Below, piece after piece: positions 53,866-61,460 of a DNA stretch of 64,000 nucleotides (position 1 is the first letter of the stretch; each line of letters opens with the position of its first letter). The stretch is taken from contig CBDCDT010000002.1 of NCBI GenBank assembly GCA_965215445.1, positions 372,001 to 436,000 on the forward strand, read 5' to 3'. The notes under the pieces are model-generated. The model worked only from the letters and a program-made list of their open reading frames with translations, did no database searches and had not been told where the DNA came from. Both the position numbers and the translations under genes were made by a program. This stretch comes from CBDBLK01 sp965215445 (GTDB taxonomy: Bacteria; Bdellovibrionota; Bacteriovoracia; Bacteriovoracales; Bacteriovoracaceae).

Positions 53866-54849
53866 CTATTCTTTAATCAGTTTTTTGACTTCCTGGAGGG
53901 ACAAGCCGGTACTTTGGCTCACAAATTCGGGAGTCATTCCAGAGGCGAGAAGGGTTTTAGCAATTTCTCGCGCTTTTTTTTGCTCTCCCTTTTCCCGGCC
54001 CTCTTCCCGGCCCTCTTCCCGACCCTCTTCCCGGCCCTCTTCCCGGCTCTCTACGACCATCTGATCTATAGTTTTATCCAATAAGACCATCGTTGCCTCT
54101 CCTTTTTCTTCTTTTGCTGCTTCCCTAATAATTTTCCAGTTAAAACTTGGGTCAACACGCTGGATATACTTTATTGCCATCATTATTTGCCACTCCCACT
54201 CATTATCCGGCAAATGCTTCCCTTGAGCAAAGAGCTTTTTTATCACGTCCTTATCCAAATTGAAGACGCTTTGCATAATATACCAGATTGGCCCTAAAAT
54301 CAGGCCTTCGTTCCCCTCTACTTTCAAATCGTGCACGTTGAGAAGGCAACATTCAAAATCCAGCGCAAAACGCTTGAGAAGTTCCCTCATCTCCCCTTCT
54401 GGATATTCCAGAATATCATGGAGTTTTGTTGGGGCAGACCAAGTTTTTACTTCACCCTGATAAACAATAATCGGAACGACCGGAATCAAGGGACCTTCGG
54501 TGTTTTGATAAATGACGTTTTGATACTCAAGCAACTGCAAAAGCACTTCACGAGGGGCCTTTTGAGCCTTGTGCTCGACCACAAAAATCACCTTGAACGC
54601 GCCTTGGGACTCTTTAAAGCTGGCCGATAAAATCAAATCCGTGCGCCTCTCCTGTCCCTCTTTGTTGATATAGGTACACGCTTCCGAGCGCAAAGTTTCC
54701 CAATCAAAGGCGACAAACAACTCCGCAGGCAAGGTCAATCTGAGTAGTTCGAGATTGTACTCTTTGTTGATAATAATTCCCTTAAAAAGTGCGTTGTGGG
54801 GGTCGGTATGAAGAACGGAAGTTTTTTTATGCTTAGTCTCTTTTTTCAT
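53866..54849 (-). CDS. Rpn family recombination-promoting nuclease/putative transposase
   Basis: The 327-residue protein has the Rpn (Transposase_31-type) core with PD-(D/E)XK residues in RTDLILSASF and IFVVEHKAQ. The C-terminus contains a run of EEGREEGR-type repeats encoded by 12-bp tandem copies (about 53996-54048). Rpn proteins cut DNA and some protect against phages; length change of the repeat can tune them. I chose the ATG at 54849; a TTG at 54903 extends it by 18 residues. It lies between the kinase operon and the second binding-protein gene, so it may have inserted there. Confidence 0.88.
   Translation of the reverse strand: MKKETKHKKTSVLHTDPHNALFKGIIINKEYNLELLRLTLPAELFVAFDWETLRSEACTYINKEGQERRTDLILSASFKESQGAFKVIFVVEHKAQKAPREVLLQLLEYQNVIYQNTEGPLIPVVPIIVYQGEVKTWSAPTKLHDILEYPEGEMRELLKRFALDFECCLLNVHDLKVEGNEGLILGPIWYIMQSVFNLDKDVIKKLFAQGKHLPDNEWEWQIMMAIKYIQRVDPSFNWKIIREAAKEEKGEATMVLLDKTIDQMVVESREEGREEGREEGREEGREKGEQKKAREIAKTLLASGMTPEFVSQSTGLSLQEVKKLIKE
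53996..54048 (-). repeat. 12-bp tandem repeat inside the Rpn gene
   Basis: GGCCCTCTTCCC (plus strand) is repeated about four times with one variant (GACCCTCTTCCC). Twelve-base copies keep the reading frame, so slippage would change only the number of EEGR units. Confidence 0.75.
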
Positions 54850-54947
54850 TTTCAGAGGATGGACTTTTTTTCCACACCTGTCAAATTTCCAATGCCAATG
54901 CAATTGCCAACAAAACTGATTTAAGGGCAGGAAGCAATGGCCTTAAT

Positions 54948-56486
54948 CTAATTCCCTTTTCTAATTTTCCAAAATGGGTTGTTCGCAAAAAGTTCCGGCA
55001 AGTGCATCTTCCACGGTTTGCGCGCAATCGCCACATAGGGCGTGCGGTAGAGAGGAATCATCCACCCCTCGGTCAAAGACTTCAAGTGCATCGCCCGGAC
55101 TTTTTCAATTCTTTCCAACTTGTCTTCAATATCCATATACTCTCGCAACCACGCCTTGCCTTCTTTTTTTGAAAGGCCAAGTATTCCTTCATTCATAGAG
55201 TAAGAGATGAGACCGATATTTTCTAAAAAACCAGAGTCCGTAAAAACCATAATATAATCGGGCCTATTGCTATCTTGTGGGTCTGTGAAACTTGATTCTC
55301 CTTTTGCCTTCTCAATTTTTAGTTTAGGCATATTCACTTTGGCAGTTTCAACATGACTTTCCAGTCCAATCGGGTTTGATAATAAAATGCCTAAATGGAT
55401 ACCTTCCCCGGAAGTTTCCATTTCTACGGAATCCATCAAGTTTTTAAGGTCGGCCTCTTCCTTTCTGGAAAAATCCCCAACCGTCAAGGGAAAAAAGAAC
55501 TCACGAGTCGGTCTGCAACCTTCCTGTTTAGCACAGTAATCACCAAATGATTTTTGTAAGGCCTTGGCAAAACTCAAGCGCCTTTTTAGGGGAATTCTCT
55601 TTTTGCCTTTCTCGGTGATATAGACCACTGTTGTTTGAATATGAATGGTTTCATGAAAATTACTTTTGTTTGAATCAACTTTTTTAAAATCTCCGACTTC
55701 AAGACTGTCAATAGTCGTAATGTGGTCGATTTTTCCTCGATTAAAAAGACCTATAACTTCGTCCCGTTTCATCCCTTTGGTGGGAATGAGATGCACTTCT
55801 TGGGGCATCTCTTTTTCAAAGCGAAAGTGTGTAGGATTAGACTTCAAAATGATATGGCCTTGTCCTTTGTCTTCTTCTACATAGTAAGGGCCAGAAGTAT
55901 TTTTATAGTCGGTAATTTTAAGGCTTACGGGATCAAAACTGGTTTTGGGAATAATGGCAAAATCAATTGAGGATAACATGGGAACCAAGTAATCTTGTTT
56001 GAGTTTAGGCCTTAAAATTAAGGTATTACCCTTTTTCACCATCCTCGGGCAATGGTCTTGCATACTTTTAAGTTCTGTCTCAGGGCAAATTAAATTTTTA
56101 AAATCGCCGTGAGTGTTTTCAGACAAAATCATGAGACGTTTAAGAGATGCTTCGACATCGTCAACACTTATAAGGTATCCATCTTTCGTTTTCAAATCTT
56201 CCCGAATAACGAGGTGAAATTCGTTGTCCTTCCAGTAAAACATTCTGGCAACGGCGGCAAAAGGCTCGCTATTAGAGTCACCAAGATCAATCAACGGAGA
56301 ATAAATATTTTCGAGTAAAACGTATTGATGAGCAAAGCGAATTTTTGCCGGTTCATAGGCGGTAATGCTATTTGCGCTTGGAAAAGCGACTTCCAAAATA
56401 TGGTCATCTGGATAGGATGGAAAAGTGCTTATTTTCCACCAAGTTAAACAAGAAATAATCGCCAAGGCACTTACAAGAAGTTTCAT
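54948..56486 (-). CDS. Orphan family-5 solute-binding protein, paralogue 2
   Basis: This 512-residue protein is closely similar to the one at 15832-17364 (shared YSPLIDLGDSNSEPFAAVAR, SVDDVEASLKRL, ITDYKNTSGPYYV, MHLKSLTEGWMIPLYRTPYV). Its N-terminus reads MKLLVSALAIISC, which may be a lipoprotein signal. The ATG at 56486 has GGGAG upstream; a longer frame to 56522 runs through the promoter and is rejected. It stands alone behind a sigma54 promoter, next to the regulator operon, with no permease. It likely senses or carries a peptide-like ligand for the nearby kinase. Confidence 0.82.
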   Translation of the reverse strand: MKLLVSALAIISCLTWWKISTFPSYPDDHILEVAFPSANSITAYEPAKIRFAHQYVLLENIYSPLIDLGDSNSEPFAAVARMFYWKDNEFHLVIREDLKTKDGYLISVDDVEASLKRLMILSENTHGDFKNLICPETELKSMQDHCPRMVKKGNTLILRPKLKQDYLVPMLSSIDFAIIPKTSFDPVSLKITDYKNTSGPYYVEEDKGQGHIILKSNPTHFRFEKEMPQEVHLIPTKGMKRDEVIGLFNRGKIDHITTIDSLEVGDFKKVDSNKSNFHETIHIQTTVVYITEKGKKRIPLKRRLSFAKALQKSFGDYCAKQEGCRPTREFFFPLTVGDFSRKEEADLKNLMDSVEMETSGEGIHLGILLSNPIGLESHVETAKVNMPKLKIEKAKGESSFTDPQDSNRPDYIMVFTDSGFLENIGLISYSMNEGILGLSKKEGKAWLREYMDIEDKLERIEKVRAMHLKSLTEGWMIPLYRTPYVAIARKPWKMHLPELFANNPFWKIRKGN

Positions 56487-56510
56487 TTTGTATCTCCCTA
56501 TCGTCCTTAG

Positions 56511-56526
56511 TGCAAAAACCATGCCA
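56511..56526 (-). promoter_or_regulatory. Sigma54 promoter of binding-protein paralogue 2
   Basis: On the minus strand TGGCATGGTTTTTGCA has GG and GC exactly 10 bp apart. The predicted start is near 56500, about 14 nt before the ATG at 56486, and GGGAG lies in that leader. Confidence 0.8.
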
Positions 56527-56540
56527 AAACCCTAACCTCG

Positions 56541-56554
56541 CAAAATCACTGATT
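56541..56554 (-). promoter_or_regulatory. IHF-like box of paralogue 2 promoter
   Basis: On the minus strand AATCAGTGATTTTG matches the box at 15381 apart from one base and sits near -48. Confidence 0.35.
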
Positions 56555-56622
56555 CATAAGGAAAACACGAGGATATTAGTCGGCTTATTTACTACAAAAT
56601 AAACACCAAAAAGGCCATATTT

Positions 56623-56638
56623 CATCAATATTTTGATA
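56623..56638 (-). promoter_or_regulatory. Activator site C1, centred at -131
   Basis: On the minus strand TATCAAAATATTGATG has 6-bp arms with one mismatch, at the same distance from the sigma54 start as A1 and B1. Confidence 0.65.
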
Positions 56639-56702
56639 TTTTGCAAAGCAAAATTCAGCTTAAATATATGAAATCATTGCAAGAGCATGAGATTTCACCA
56701 AT

Positions 56703-56718
56703 TGACAAGATTTTGATG
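56703..56718 (-). promoter_or_regulatory. Activator site C2 (degenerate)
   Basis: TGACAAGATTTTGATG on the plus strand keeps ACAA and TTGAT arms. It lies about 211 bp upstream of the start. Confidence 0.35.
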
Positions 56719-56780
56719 GCCAGAACCTTCAAAAATAAACAAGTTCTCGAATTTATTAGAAAAAGTGAGTGAAAAAAGGT

Positions 56781-56796
56781 CGTCAATATCTTGATA
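56781..56796 (-). promoter_or_regulatory. Activator site C3 (inverted repeat)
   Basis: CGTCAATATCTTGATA on the plus strand has a full right arm and a left arm of 4 of 6 bases, about 289 bp upstream of the start. It mirrors site A3, at about -291. Confidence 0.55.
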
Positions 56797-56952
56797 AAAT
56801 CTAATTTTTTTTATGGTATTTTTACAATGGTCTGGTTTGTATCGAGTCCTATTTTACGACCGCACTCCAGCCCTTGCCCTTTTTCTTGCGCTTTAACGTG
56901 CAAATGCGCTAAACAAAAGCCTTGGAACCTATTTTTGAGAAGGATAATAATT

Positions 56953-57582
56953 ATGACTTTTGACGACCAAAAAGAAAAAGACATGGCCGAAATTCGGGAG
57001 AATTTCAAGATTATGCAGGAAAATCTTGAAAGAACCCAGGTCATAACAGAGCAAAATGCCAAGGCCATTGAAAAAAATATTAAGGATACTGAGAAATGGC
57101 GACAAGAAGCGAAAAACTTCGTCACGGGCAGTATTGAAAATGACCGAGGTGGTTTCGTCGAGGCCATCACGAGAGAAAATCTGGCCCGCCTTTTAAAAAC
57201 TCATGGAATCAACGTCCTTCGTATCTATGCCAACATAACAGACAAGGCTAAGAAAAAATGGGAAGTTGATGCCATGGCGATCAATGGAGAGGAAGTCGTC
57301 TTTGTGGAAACCAAAACAACCTTATCCATCCACAAGGTTAAACGATTTATTAAAGACACACTTTTAAAGGTGAGAGAAAATTTCCCCGAATACAAAGATA
57401 AAAAAATTTATGGTGCTGTTGCCTTTCTCGAATCCAAAAAAGACTCCGACCCAAGAAAAGACGAGGAAGTGGGACAAGATGCCGCCGAGTACGCCCTTGA
57501 GCAGGGCCTTTTTGTCATCAGCGTGACTGGCAACGTCGCCAATATGCTCAACGATAAGTCTTTCAAACCGAAGATATTTTAG
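56953..57582 (+). CDS. Coiled-coil plus PD-(D/E)XK-like protein (DUF3782-type)
   Basis: The 209-residue protein starts with a charged coiled coil (about residues 1-60) and ends in a nuclease-like fold with KKWEVDAMAINGEEVVFVET followed by KTT. The aspartate, glutamate and lysine fit a PD-(D/E)XK active site. It resembles the DUF3782 group seen in cyanobacteria and others, of unknown role. The ATG at 56953 has AAGGAT upstream; the longer frame from 56791 is rejected because of its odd, unlike N-terminus. Confidence 0.7.
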   Translation: MTFDDQKEKDMAEIRENFKIMQENLERTQVITEQNAKAIEKNIKDTEKWRQEAKNFVTGSIENDRGGFVEAITRENLARLLKTHGINVLRIYANITDKAKKKWEVDAMAINGEEVVFVETKTTLSIHKVKRFIKDTLLKVRENFPEYKDKKIYGAVAFLESKKDSDPRKDEEVGQDAAEYALEQGLFVISVTGNVANMLNDKSFKPKIF

Positions 57583-57652
57583 ATTGTGCCTATAAAGAAC
57601 ACTTGATAAGGGTCTGTTGCTGCACCTAAAATTAGATAAACTTTATATTTTG

Positions 57653-57691
57653 AAAATCTAGATTTTAAAATGAACCATCGTTTTAAAATCT
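57653..57691 (+). promoter_or_regulatory. Palindromic operator or hairpin before the TIR gene
   Basis: AAAATCTAGATTTT at 57653-57666 is a perfect 14-bp palindrome. It overlaps a perfect 11-bp inverted repeat, AGATTTTAAAA at 57660-57670 and TTTTAAAATCT at 57681-57691, with a 10-nt loop. The right arm ends 4 nt before the GGAG site, so it could bind a repressor or hide the site in a hairpin. Confidence 0.6.
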
Positions 57692-57703
57692 TATGGAGAT
57701 GGT

Positions 57704-58591
57704 ATGAATAAATGTACTTCTTTTGAGTCTTTGAGAGTTTTTGCATGTCATGATAACAAAGATAAAGAGATTTTATCTAAACTAAAAAACATTTTTAGTT
57801 TTCATGAAATAGATTTCTTTTTAGCACATGAAGACATTCCTGGCGGCAGTGCTTATGTAAAGGAAATTAAATCGAAATTAAAAAAGTGTGACGTGTTTTT
57901 ATTATATGCAAATAAAAAATCACAAGAAAGTAATTTTTGCAATCAGGAAATAGGCGGAGCAATATTGTTGAAGAAGTTAATTATCATTATTGGAGATGAA
58001 ACGACTGAGGATTTCCATTGGTGCTTAATGGAGCGTAAACAAGCACATATTAAAACAAACACAGGAGAAATTAATTATTATAGATTATTTCTCGATATTT
58101 TAAAAATAATTCCTGAAGAAAAATTCACTACTAATAAAACTTTATCAGAAAAACTAAAGTGCGCCAAATCATTATTTGACTGCGGCCTTGACGGCTTTCG
58201 TATTCATTGTGCCGATAATATTGATATTAACCCTCTTCCAGAAAATAAAATTAACCTTGTGTCTAATGGTTTAAAGAAGAAACACAACATAAACACAAAT
58301 TTTGATTTATTTTTAGGGAAAGAAAAGGCAGGCGAGCTAAGTGTATCTAAATATGAGCCTAGGCCCGCAACAATGAAAAGAAAAGCCTTGCCTTATGATG
58401 GTATGATCAAAGATTTTTTATACTTACCCAAAGGCATTTTTTCGATTATTTCTCCTTTTGAAAACACTCATGATTATAACAAGATAATTATAAAAGAAAT
58501 AAAAGATTTACTTAATGGTCTCTCTCCTAAAGAATTTAAAAATCTTTTTAGCCATAAGCGCAGAAGCTTGCCACCTCGAAAAGTTACTTAG
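57704..58591 (+). CDS. TIR-domain protein, likely defence effector
   Basis: Bacterial TIR domains often cleave NAD or make signalling nucleotides in antiphage systems. The 295-residue protein has an N-terminal TIR domain (about residues 8-130): LRVFACHDNKDK, FFLAHEDIPGG and the putative catalytic E82 in SNFCNQEIGGAI. The C-terminal part (about 150-295) is an unknown domain that may sense or oligomerise. The gene is more AT-rich than its neighbours and poor in GGCC, which suggests transfer. It has good GGAG and a palindromic site upstream. Confidence 0.82.
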   Translation: MNKCTSFESLRVFACHDNKDKEILSKLKNIFSFHEIDFFLAHEDIPGGSAYVKEIKSKLKKCDVFLLYANKKSQESNFCNQEIGGAILLKKLIIIIGDETTEDFHWCLMERKQAHIKTNTGEINYYRLFLDILKIIPEEKFTTNKTLSEKLKCAKSLFDCGLDGFRIHCADNIDINPLPENKINLVSNGLKKKHNINTNFDLFLGKEKAGELSVSKYEPRPATMKRKALPYDGMIKDFLYLPKGIFSIISPFENTHDYNKIIIKEIKDLLNGLSPKEFKNLFSHKRRSLPPRKVT

Positions 58592-58602
58592 AATAAGAAT
58601 CA

Positions 58603-58863
58603 CTACAAACCTGATATACAAGAATCAACAAGATTTTGGTAACAACATTTTTGGCAATTTTTAGAAAAGTTTGCCTTACATACTTCATAGCAACCATAAA
58701 TTTGAGATTGACAAAATTTTTGTGCCTCTGTCTCTGTTGTCAGAATGTTTAAAGTAGACACAGATTTTGCTTTACATTCTTTTTCTTTTTCAGAAGGCAA
58801 GAGATACCAGGCCAAAGAGGCGGTGGTAACAAAAAAGAGAATCAAAAAGCATTTTTTAAACAT
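58603..58863 (-). CDS. Small secreted cysteine-rich protein
   Basis: The 86-residue protein has a signal or anchor helix (MFKKCFLILFFVTTASLAWY) and about nine cysteines in the mature part, including CYEVCKANFSKNCQKCCYQ. It would need disulfide formation outside the cytoplasm, for which the VKOR-DsbA protein is a candidate. No family was recognised. It is convergent with the TIR gene. Confidence 0.65.
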   Translation of the reverse strand: MFKKCFLILFFVTTASLAWYLLPSEKEKECKAKSVSTLNILTTETEAQKFCQSQIYGCYEVCKANFSKNCQKCCYQNLVDSCISGL

Positions 58864-59170
58864 TGGAATATAACCCTAGAAATTTGAAATTCTTTCCGCA
58901 AGAGAAGAGGACTCCAAATAAAATAATTGTCATTGAAGCGGCACATGGCCTTATCGGGCCGGCGGTTAAGATTCTTTAATTTCTTGTAATGGCCAATATT
59001 TCTTTATAAGTCGTCATTTTAAGACCTGAAAGGTCATTCAATTTCCGATGTAAATTCTCGGAAATATAATTTATTGATTAGCCCATAAGGTCGGAGCGGG
59101 GGTGGATAGGGTGAAAATTCGCTACTATACTGGAAAGGCGAAATATCAGTAGTTCCAGTAGTTTGGTGTA
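58864..59170. other. 307-bp intergenic region between the Cys-rich gene and tRNA-Leu
   Basis: No gene is seen. It has an 8-bp inverted repeat (ATTTCCGA at 59041-59048 and TCGGAAAT at 59058-59065, 9-nt loop) and a short GACCT/AGGTC hairpin near 59024. Neither is followed by a T run. Confidence 0.5.
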
Positions 59171-59261
59171 TGGTGCCCCGGGCCAGACTTGAACTGGCAC
59201 GACTCGATACCGAGTCCCGGGATTTTAAGTCCCGTGCGTCTACCAATTTCGCCACCAGGGC
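59171..59261 (-). tRNA. tRNA-Leu (anticodon TAA)
   Basis: The 91-nt minus-strand gene folds as a class II tRNA. The acceptor stem GCCCTGG pairs with CCGGGGC (one G-T wobble). The anticodon stem CGGGA/TCCCG encloses CTTAAAA, so the anticodon TAA is the complement of 59225-59227. A long variable arm (GGGACTCGGTATCGAGTC region) fits leucine. The 3' CCA is encoded at 59171-59173. No second tRNA is seen in the window. Confidence 0.93.
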
Positions 59262-59274
59262 GTATAGGAAACGA

Positions 59275-59304
59275 ATTTTGAAATACTTTAGGTGCTCTTG
59301 TCAA
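59275..59304 (-). promoter_or_regulatory. Promoter for tRNA-Leu
   Basis: On the minus strand a consensus -35 TTGACA (complement of 59299-59304) is followed 18 bp later by CAAAAT (complement of 59275-59280). It overlaps the start of the opposite lipoprotein gene. Confidence 0.45.
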
Positions 59305-60903
59305 TCAATTTTTGCGCTCGCATATTTAGTGATGAGTGTGGGTTGCAGCATCTTGCCTCCGCAGGAGGAAAATGATGAGGAAGAGGTCGAGCTTGGCGAA
59401 ACGTTCACCATAGCACAACCCCAATGGTTTGAAGTGCCCGAGCGCTTTACCGCTCGAACCAAAAAGGATAAATACCACACCCACGCCTTCTTTGATTTAT
59501 CTTCCAATCAAGATAGTGACAATACTTTGATTGACTATGTCCTTCTCACTCCTGCCGAAAGCGAATTTTACTATGGTTTTGATTTAGTGAGTGGAAAAAA
59601 ATATCAAAGGTTTCGCTACTGCCCTCAAAAAGATATTTGGCAAAACTATCAAGATGTCATTGAACGGCCGCCGTTTAGTGAGGGTATCATCCCCAGGCTC
59701 TTAAATCGCCAGGGCAGGCCTCAACGGATTTGGGTTTTTGGAGACTCGTATTTTCTCAGGCAAAAAGCAAGTGAGCGGGATATTTCTCAAAGCGCGAGAG
59801 TTTTAGGGGGCATTATTTTACAGTACTGCGCCCGCTATCCCTGTCGCGAAAAAGATGAATGGCAGGGAAGTCCCGTTTTGGTAGCAGTCAACGATCTCGA
59901 TCCCAATATGAAGGCAATTAAAACGATGTCCGAATTAAAGTCTGAAGTCGATTGGGATTATGTCAAGGCCTTCGTTCAAAACGGATTTGGACGCGGTCTT
60001 TTGGCCTTTGGGGAAAATCCGGCCTATCGGATTGTAGGGGAGGTCGAAGCGGAAGAAATTCTCGACTTCATCTCTGAGCACGGGCACCACTTTGAAGCTA
60101 AAGAAATAGCGGGCCTTAAAAAAAATTGCTTTCACCTCTACGATTACGTTTGGAATTCCGTTCAACGTATTCGCCTCAATACCCGCACACAAGCGGAAAA
60201 GGGCCATCAGGAAAAAGACAAAAGTATCATGCAGGAACCTCAAGAACCTCTCGACGATACTATCTTGGTTCGCCTCAAGCAAATTGAAGCAGATTTAGGT
60301 AGCAGTAATGTTATCAAGGATGATGCAGAAGCGGGCATCACAGGATATAGGCAGAATACCCCAGTGGTCAGACCTAAAGAAAATAAAACTAAACCGGATA
60401 CTGATTGGTCACTTTTTTTTCAGCACTTTCATCAACACTATAGAGATAGATTTCTTACTTGCCAAAAGTATGTACGTCCCTCTAATATCAGTCACGATCA
60501 TGAGAGGCACTGGTTTTTTGCCTATTTAGCTGCCTTTGTACATTTGGAAGAGTTGGGACAATCCTACGATTGCCTGGCAGAGGCCTGGAATAGAAACGAA
60601 AGTGGAGCAACAATAGAACGCAAAGAATATTGCACTACTTCCAAATTAAACGTGGCCTTCACTTCCAGCATCGAGGTTTTGAAAAATTTGGCCTCTCTGG
60701 GGCAAGAACACTTTAGATATATTACCTATGACTCAGGAGTGGGCGCCAGCCAAGAAAAAATCTATAACTGGATACATGTCAACGGCAAAGGCCTAAATTG
60801 CGTTTCTGGAAAATCCAAAAGACTATCAAAAAGCATTTTTCCAGAAGATGTCAAATGGGATAACTTTGAAACTCCACAAAAACAAGAAAACCAATTCCTT
60901 TAA
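59278..60903 (+). CDS. Large lipoprotein of unknown function
   Basis: The 541-residue protein has a lipoprotein signal (IFALAYLVMSVGCSILPPQ, lipidated Cys in SVGC). The mature part is polar with a charged middle (about residues 330-390). I recognise no domain. I chose the TTG at 59278 (AGGAAAC upstream), because the open frame continues back through the tRNA gene on the other strand, which cannot be coding. It directly precedes nuoB (8-nt gap) and may be transcribed with it. Confidence 0.65.
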   Translation: MKYFRCSCQSIFALAYLVMSVGCSILPPQEENDEEEVELGETFTIAQPQWFEVPERFTARTKKDKYHTHAFFDLSSNQDSDNTLIDYVLLTPAESEFYYGFDLVSGKKYQRFRYCPQKDIWQNYQDVIERPPFSEGIIPRLLNRQGRPQRIWVFGDSYFLRQKASERDISQSARVLGGIILQYCARYPCREKDEWQGSPVLVAVNDLDPNMKAIKTMSELKSEVDWDYVKAFVQNGFGRGLLAFGENPAYRIVGEVEAEEILDFISEHGHHFEAKEIAGLKKNCFHLYDYVWNSVQRIRLNTRTQAEKGHQEKDKSIMQEPQEPLDDTILVRLKQIEADLGSSNVIKDDAEAGITGYRQNTPVVRPKENKTKPDTDWSLFFQHFHQHYRDRFLTCQKYVRPSNISHDHERHWFFAYLAAFVHLEELGQSYDCLAEAWNRNESGATIERKEYCTTSKLNVAFTSSIEVLKNLASLGQEHFRYITYDSGVGASQEKIYNWIHVNGKGLNCVSGKSKRLSKSIFPEDVKWDNFETPQKQENQFL

Positions 60904-60911
60904 ACTCAATC

Positions 60912-61460
60912 ATGAATGATAAAGAGAATATTTCTACCTCCATCAACAGATCAGAAAAACTGGGCCAGTTGGTTTACACAACCAAGGCCCAAGGCCTTTT
61001 GGATTGGATGCGCCGATGGGGTCAAAAAAATCAGTTATGGCCCTTTCCTGTGGGCACTTTGTGCTGTGGAATGGAATATCATTTAACTTATACTTCCGAC
61101 CTAGGGCCACAACACTTAGGTGACCTTCCCAAACAATGGCCATTTGAAAAAAGTGACCTAATGATTGTAGTGGGAACAATTACGGAAAATCTCTTGCCTT
61201 ACGTTTTGGAAGTTTATCAAAAAATGAGCACTCCAAAATGGGTGATAGCGGTTGGTGCCTGCGCCGCTACTGGCGCACCCTACCCTACCTACAATGTTAT
61301 CGCCGGTATTGACAAACATATTCCCGTGGATGTTTACGTTCCCGGCTGCCCACCTTCTCCCGACGCCCTTTTAAATGCCGTCAAAATGGTTCAAGAACGG
61401 GTGGAGAAAGGCGTTTGTGCTGCCCACGGAATTCGCTCAATGGCGGCAAAAACACTATGA
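60912..61460 (+). CDS. nuoB: NADH-quinone oxidoreductase subunit B
   Basis: NuoB holds cluster N2 of complex I, the last Fe-S centre before quinone. The 182-residue protein has the ligands in GTLCCGMEY (two adjacent cysteines), GACAATG and PGCPPSPDAL. It precedes nuoCD with an ATGA overlap. No nuoA lies before it. Confidence 0.93.
   Translation: MNDKENISTSINRSEKLGQLVYTTKAQGLLDWMRRWGQKNQLWPFPVGTLCCGMEYHLTYTSDLGPQHLGDLPKQWPFEKSDLMIVVGTITENLLPYVLEVYQKMSTPKWVIAVGACAATGAPYPTYNVIAGIDKHIPVDVYVPGCPPSPDALLNAVKMVQERVEKGVCAAHGIRSMAAKTL

Larger units (their letters stand above)
56527..56952. other. Regulatory region with three activator sites and no clear gene
   Basis: This 426-bp stretch holds the sigma54 upstream region (to about 56640) and further inverted repeats. 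An ORF of 34 codons (56668-56772) has no ribosome-binding site. The stretch from 56797 to 56952 precedes the PD-(D/E)XK-like gene, and I see nothing there beyond AT-rich DNA and the AAGGAT site. Confidence 0.7.

Noticed and set aside
56668..56772. 34-codon ORF in the region upstream of the second binding-protein gene, considered as a RiPP precursor for the YcaO
   Set aside because: It has no ribosome-binding site, no cysteine and few serine or threonine residues, and its start overlaps sequence that resembles the upstream control region at 15240-15280.
59041..59065. 8-bp inverted repeat considered as an intrinsic terminator for tRNA-Leu
   Set aside because: It is not G+C-rich and no T run follows on the minus strand.
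59034..59255. Minus-strand ORF
   Set aside because: It overlaps the tRNA-Leu gene and its flank and has no protein-like features.
59170..59277. N-terminal extension of the large lipoprotein through the tRNA region
   Set aside because: Those bases are the complement of the tRNA gene; the lipoprotein signal starts at the TTG at 59278.
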